From: Capra hircus
Lineage: Eukaryota; Chordata; Mammalia; Artiodactyla; Bovidae
Reading direction: 5' to 3'
Assembly (NCBI RefSeq): GCF_001704415.2
Contig: NC_030816.1
Span: 81,718,713-81,782,712 of the forward strand
Length of the DNA: 64,000 nt
Made by a program: the position numbers and the translations under genes. Positions 60,971 to 64,000 of this stretch are shown here, piece by piece. The number at the start of each line of letters is the position of its first letter. Position 1 is the first letter of the stretch. The notes beneath the pieces are model-generated. The model ran no database searches. It saw only the letters and a list, made by a program, of their open reading frames with translations, and had not been told where the DNA came from.

Positions 60971-61053
60971 AGGCCCCCGCCCCACTCCCCCCTCCCCCCC
61001 TGCTCCCCCTCTCCCCTACTCCTCCTCCCCCCTCCCCCCCTCCCCCCCCCTCA
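60971..61053 (+). repeat. C/T-rich low-complexity tract
   Basis: About 80 nt almost only of C and T, with many runs of 5-10 C, so the minus strand has many G-runs. Confidence 0.92.
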
Positions 61054-61839
61054 GCTCAGCACACCACACTCTTCCTAATCAGTATCCTTAGTCTTCTCAG
61101 CACCACTTGTTTTGAATTTGGCTTTCTTCCCACGCAGGCAGGGTAAAGCCACACATTCAGCTGCTGCTTATCTATCTTTCTAACTGTCGCGTCTTTCTTT
61201 TAAATCATATTTTTAGACAGATCTCTCTAAAAGGTTACATTCTACCTGCAGATGTTCATAAATAACTTACTTTGAGCCTGTTATTTTTTAATTTATCTGA
61301 ACCCTCCTTGACTTTTGAAGCTATACTGCATTTCAGAGTAGTTAGTTCACACATTTTTAACTTAATATGTAAAATAGCACTTCCTTTTGTTTTTCTTAAA
61401 ATTCCTAATTTCAGATTGTTGAGGCCCCTTCTGGTTCTAGCTTCTTACTGAGCAAGCAGAGGTAAGTGCAGTGACTAGCGTAGTGGTAGATAATGTTCGT
61501 GCAGCAGCCCCACAACCCACTGTGACCTTTTTCTTTCTTGTTTAGAACATGAGGGAACTCCTTACCTGTAAAACACAGACTCGCCGCTTGACTGTGGCAT
61601 AGACTAGACTGTAAACGTCAAAGGAATACAATGCATTATTCTTTAAATGTGTTGGAACAATTTAATTTGGACACTGATAAAGCTGTTTATTTTAAATACT
61701 TGGAAAAAATATAGGCAACATTTTTTTTTATAACCTTGGAATATAGAAGGTGTTTCTAAATACAACACAATTCATAGCAACCATAGAGCTGCTACATTTA
61801 AATCAAAAAGTAATATTCACCTAGGAAAAGAATTTCTAA
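61054..61839. other. Intron 4 DNA, contains a pseudo-exon
   Basis: No repeat recognised. 61415-61461 has good splice signals on both sides but no support as a constitutive exon (see findings). Confidence 0.45.
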
Positions 61840-62590
61840 TGTGCCAGAGGTACCAGGTAATTCTGTTAATAGAGAACTCTCATAAATCTATAGGGAAAAG
61901 ATGAACAGCTCAGAAAAGAAACGGGCGAAGGGGGTGAACAGATTTTTTTCACTGGAAAGGAAGTACAAAGAGCCAGTAAATATTGCAAAATGCTCATTTT
62001 GAAATTCTTTTCATCAAATTAGCAGAGAATTTAAATGTTTTAACACCTAATGTGAGGAAAGGGATGTTCAGTAGGCAATTCCAATGTGGAGCTGGTGAAG
62101 ATAAACTGACAAAGCTTTCTGGAGGACAGTGTGAGAGTCTGTGTTAGTACGTGAAGTGTTTCTGCTCTCTGACCCAGCACCTGTGAGCAGGACCCCCTCT
62201 CTGCTGCCGGACAGGTGTCTGGGCAGGAAAGGGGGTCCCCTGCAGCACTGTTGCACAGCAGAGCCGGGAATCCACGTCGTCAGCAGGGGCTGGCCAGGGA
62301 GACTGCAGGACAGCTGCCCCGCGGGAAGCCAGGGCTGCTGGTAGAAGAACGAGGGTAGCTTCAGATGTGCAGACATGGATGATTGCGCCTTTACAAAGGC
62401 ATCTCCCTACGGATAGTGCTACCTTTCTTGTGTTTAAATATATACACAGGATCTGGGAGTTTGATGAAAATGGTAATGATGACTGCACAACACTGACAAT
62501 GTAATTAATGCCATGAAACGGCGCGCTTAAAAATGGTTACAATGGGAACTTTTACATTACATTTCAGCACAATAAAAATTTTAAAAATAA
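61840..62590 (+). mobile_element. L1M-type LINE 3' end, plus strand
   Basis: The last part is typical of older L1: ATGTAATTAATGCCATGAAA, CTTAAAAATGGTTACAATGG and CAGCACAATAAAAATTTTAA followed by an A-rich tail. The upstream part is more diverged. Confidence 0.6.
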
Positions 62591-63055
62591 ATATATACAT
62601 ACCACAAAATACAAGCATATATATATATACACATCACAGTTGCAAACTGTGTAGAAAACTTATTGCAGGATATTAAAGAAATGAATTAGATTCTTGTTTT
62701 TTCTTTTTCTAGTACAGATTTTAAGGTGGATGAGGACAGCTATTACAATACCTTTAAAAAAGAATAGTTTTTAGTGGTTATTGGTGGTTTCATTGTTAGT
62801 TATTTATCTGGTATTTTACAGATTCAGGAGCACTTCCTATTAGTAGCTGTGCCTCCAGAATGTATTAGCCTGCTGGTGAAAATAAATCTCAGATATCGTT
62901 GCAAAACATGTGTTAATAGTCGTCCTCATGTTGGTTTTCGCCCAGTTGTTAGTGTTTAAATTATATAATTATAAAAAGGTTCTCAGTGTAGATCTTTTAA
63001 AAAACTCTTCAGTCACTGAATCTTTACTTTTTAGAAATTAATGAGACATTTTTGT
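62591..63055. other. Intron 4 DNA, nothing recognised
   Basis: Short (TA)n at 62618-62630; no other feature. Confidence 0.5.
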
Positions 63056-63056
63056 T

Positions 63057-63593
63057 TGCTTACTCCTTGGAAGGAAAGTTATGACCAACCTAGACAGCAT
63101 ATTAAAAAGCAGAGACATTACTTTGTCATGAGAGGTCCGTTTAGTCAAGGTTATGGTTTTTCCAGTGGTTATGTATGGATGTGAGAATTGGACTATAAAG
63201 AAAACTGAGCACCAAAGAATTGATGCTTTCGAACTGTGGTGTTGGAGAAGACTCTTGAGAGTCCCTTGGACTGCAAGGAGATCCAACCAGTCCATCCTAA
63301 AGGAGATCAGTCCTGGGTGTTCATTGGTAGGACTGATGTTGAAGCTGAAACTCCAATACTTTGGCCACCTGATGCAAAGAGCTAACTCATTTTAAAAGAC
63401 CCTGATGCTGGGAAAGATTGAGGGCAGGAGGAGAAGGGGACGACAGAGGATGAGATGGTTGGATGGCATCACCGACTCAATGGACATGAGTTTGAGTGAA
63501 CTCCGGGAGTTGATGATGGACAGGGAGGCCTGGCGTGCTGTGATTCATGGGGTCGCAAAGAGTCGGACACGACTGAGCGACTGAACTGAACTG
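63057..63593 (+). mobile_element. BovB LINE 3' end, plus strand
   Basis: Distal ORF text VMYGCENWTIKKTEHQRIDA and LWCWRRLLRVPWTARRSNQS, then the 3' terminus GAGCGACTGAACTGAACTGA. Opposite in orientation to the copy in intron 2. Confidence 0.92.
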
Positions 63594-64000
63594 AAAGAGC
63601 AGTGGTGCTTAAACACTAATTGAAAGGTGTATAAAGCTAGATGTTTTATCTGAAAGCTTTTGACTTGAGGGGTTTTATTTTTCTAAACCCCTTATTTTAA
63701 TAAATCCCTTTTGAGGGGTTTATTTTTCTATCCTTTTGAAATACTAGAAAGATATACATACTTGGAATAAACTACTTCTCCTTTTGTTAAAATTCTTGCT
63801 TTTTATCACACTGAATCCCAGTTCCCCATGGATGTCTGTTCTTCTGTTCCCTGGTTTTCCATCCCATCCTTCCTCCGCTCCACGCAAGTTGGTGTAGTGG
63901 GAAAACTGGTGTAAGGTTTGACCTTAGAGCTGGGTTGACAATCTGGCTCCACTTGCAAAAGTCGAGGCTGCTTCCTGAACTGTCTGAGGACCAGGCCACT
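63594..64000. other. Intron 4 DNA to window end
   Basis: No gene or named repeat. The next SNX9 exon is not reached. Confidence 0.5.

Noticed and set aside
58397..64000. A fifth SNX9 exon (expected to start VGSGNDPW-like)
   Set aside because: I scanned intron 4 for that sequence and did not see it; the next exon appears to lie beyond the window.

Overview
The window is nuclear DNA of a ruminant, almost certainly a bovid. This rests on dense Bov-tA and Bov-A2 SINEs, many RTE-clade BovB LINE copies, CHR-type artiodactyl SINEs, and ancient mammalian repeats (MIR, L2, MER5A, MER20, L1M). Nothing in the sequence separates cattle, sheep, goat or buffalo.

Only one host protein-coding gene is supported: the 5' part of SNX9 (sorting nexin 9) on the + strand. 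A CpG island (about 13611-15032) carries the promoter and a tiny first coding exon (14517-14528, Met-Ala-Thr-Lys). Intron 1 is about 37.9 kb. Exon 2 (52441-52527), exon 3 (56913-56987) and exon 4 (58271-58396) follow. Together they encode residues 1-100: the N-terminal SH3 domain plus the start of the acidic low-complexity linker. All introns seen are phase 0. The next exon, the PX domain and the BAR domain lie beyond position 64000.

Layout: 1-13600 is upstream intergenic DNA with nested SINEs, two BovB 3' ends and LTR-like segments in both orientations. 13611-15032 is the SNX9 CpG-island promoter. 15033-52440 is intron 1, mostly retrotransposon fragments separated by unrecognised, probably single-copy sequence; it holds a 2 kb BovB. 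52528-56912 (intron 2) holds a nearly full-length BovB (53085-56158, minus strand) whose endonuclease and reverse transcriptase motifs are still readable despite frame breaks. Intron 3 carries a palindromic mariner-type MITE. Intron 4 carries a BovB with an apparent 5' inversion, a pyrimidine-rich tract, a 47-nt pseudo-exon with good splice signals, an L1M 3' end and another BovB 3' end.

Most short open reading frames here are translations of Bov-A2/Bov-tA/BovB copies or GC-rich shadows in the CpG island. I found no new biological system. The observations most worth checking are an upstream ATG frame overlapping the SNX9 start, the weak exon 3 acceptor, the pseudo-exon in intron 4, inverted retroelements flanking exons 2-4, and several structurally unusual insertions. 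Repeat family names and boundaries come from recognition by eye, without a repeat-library search, and are approximate to tens of bases.
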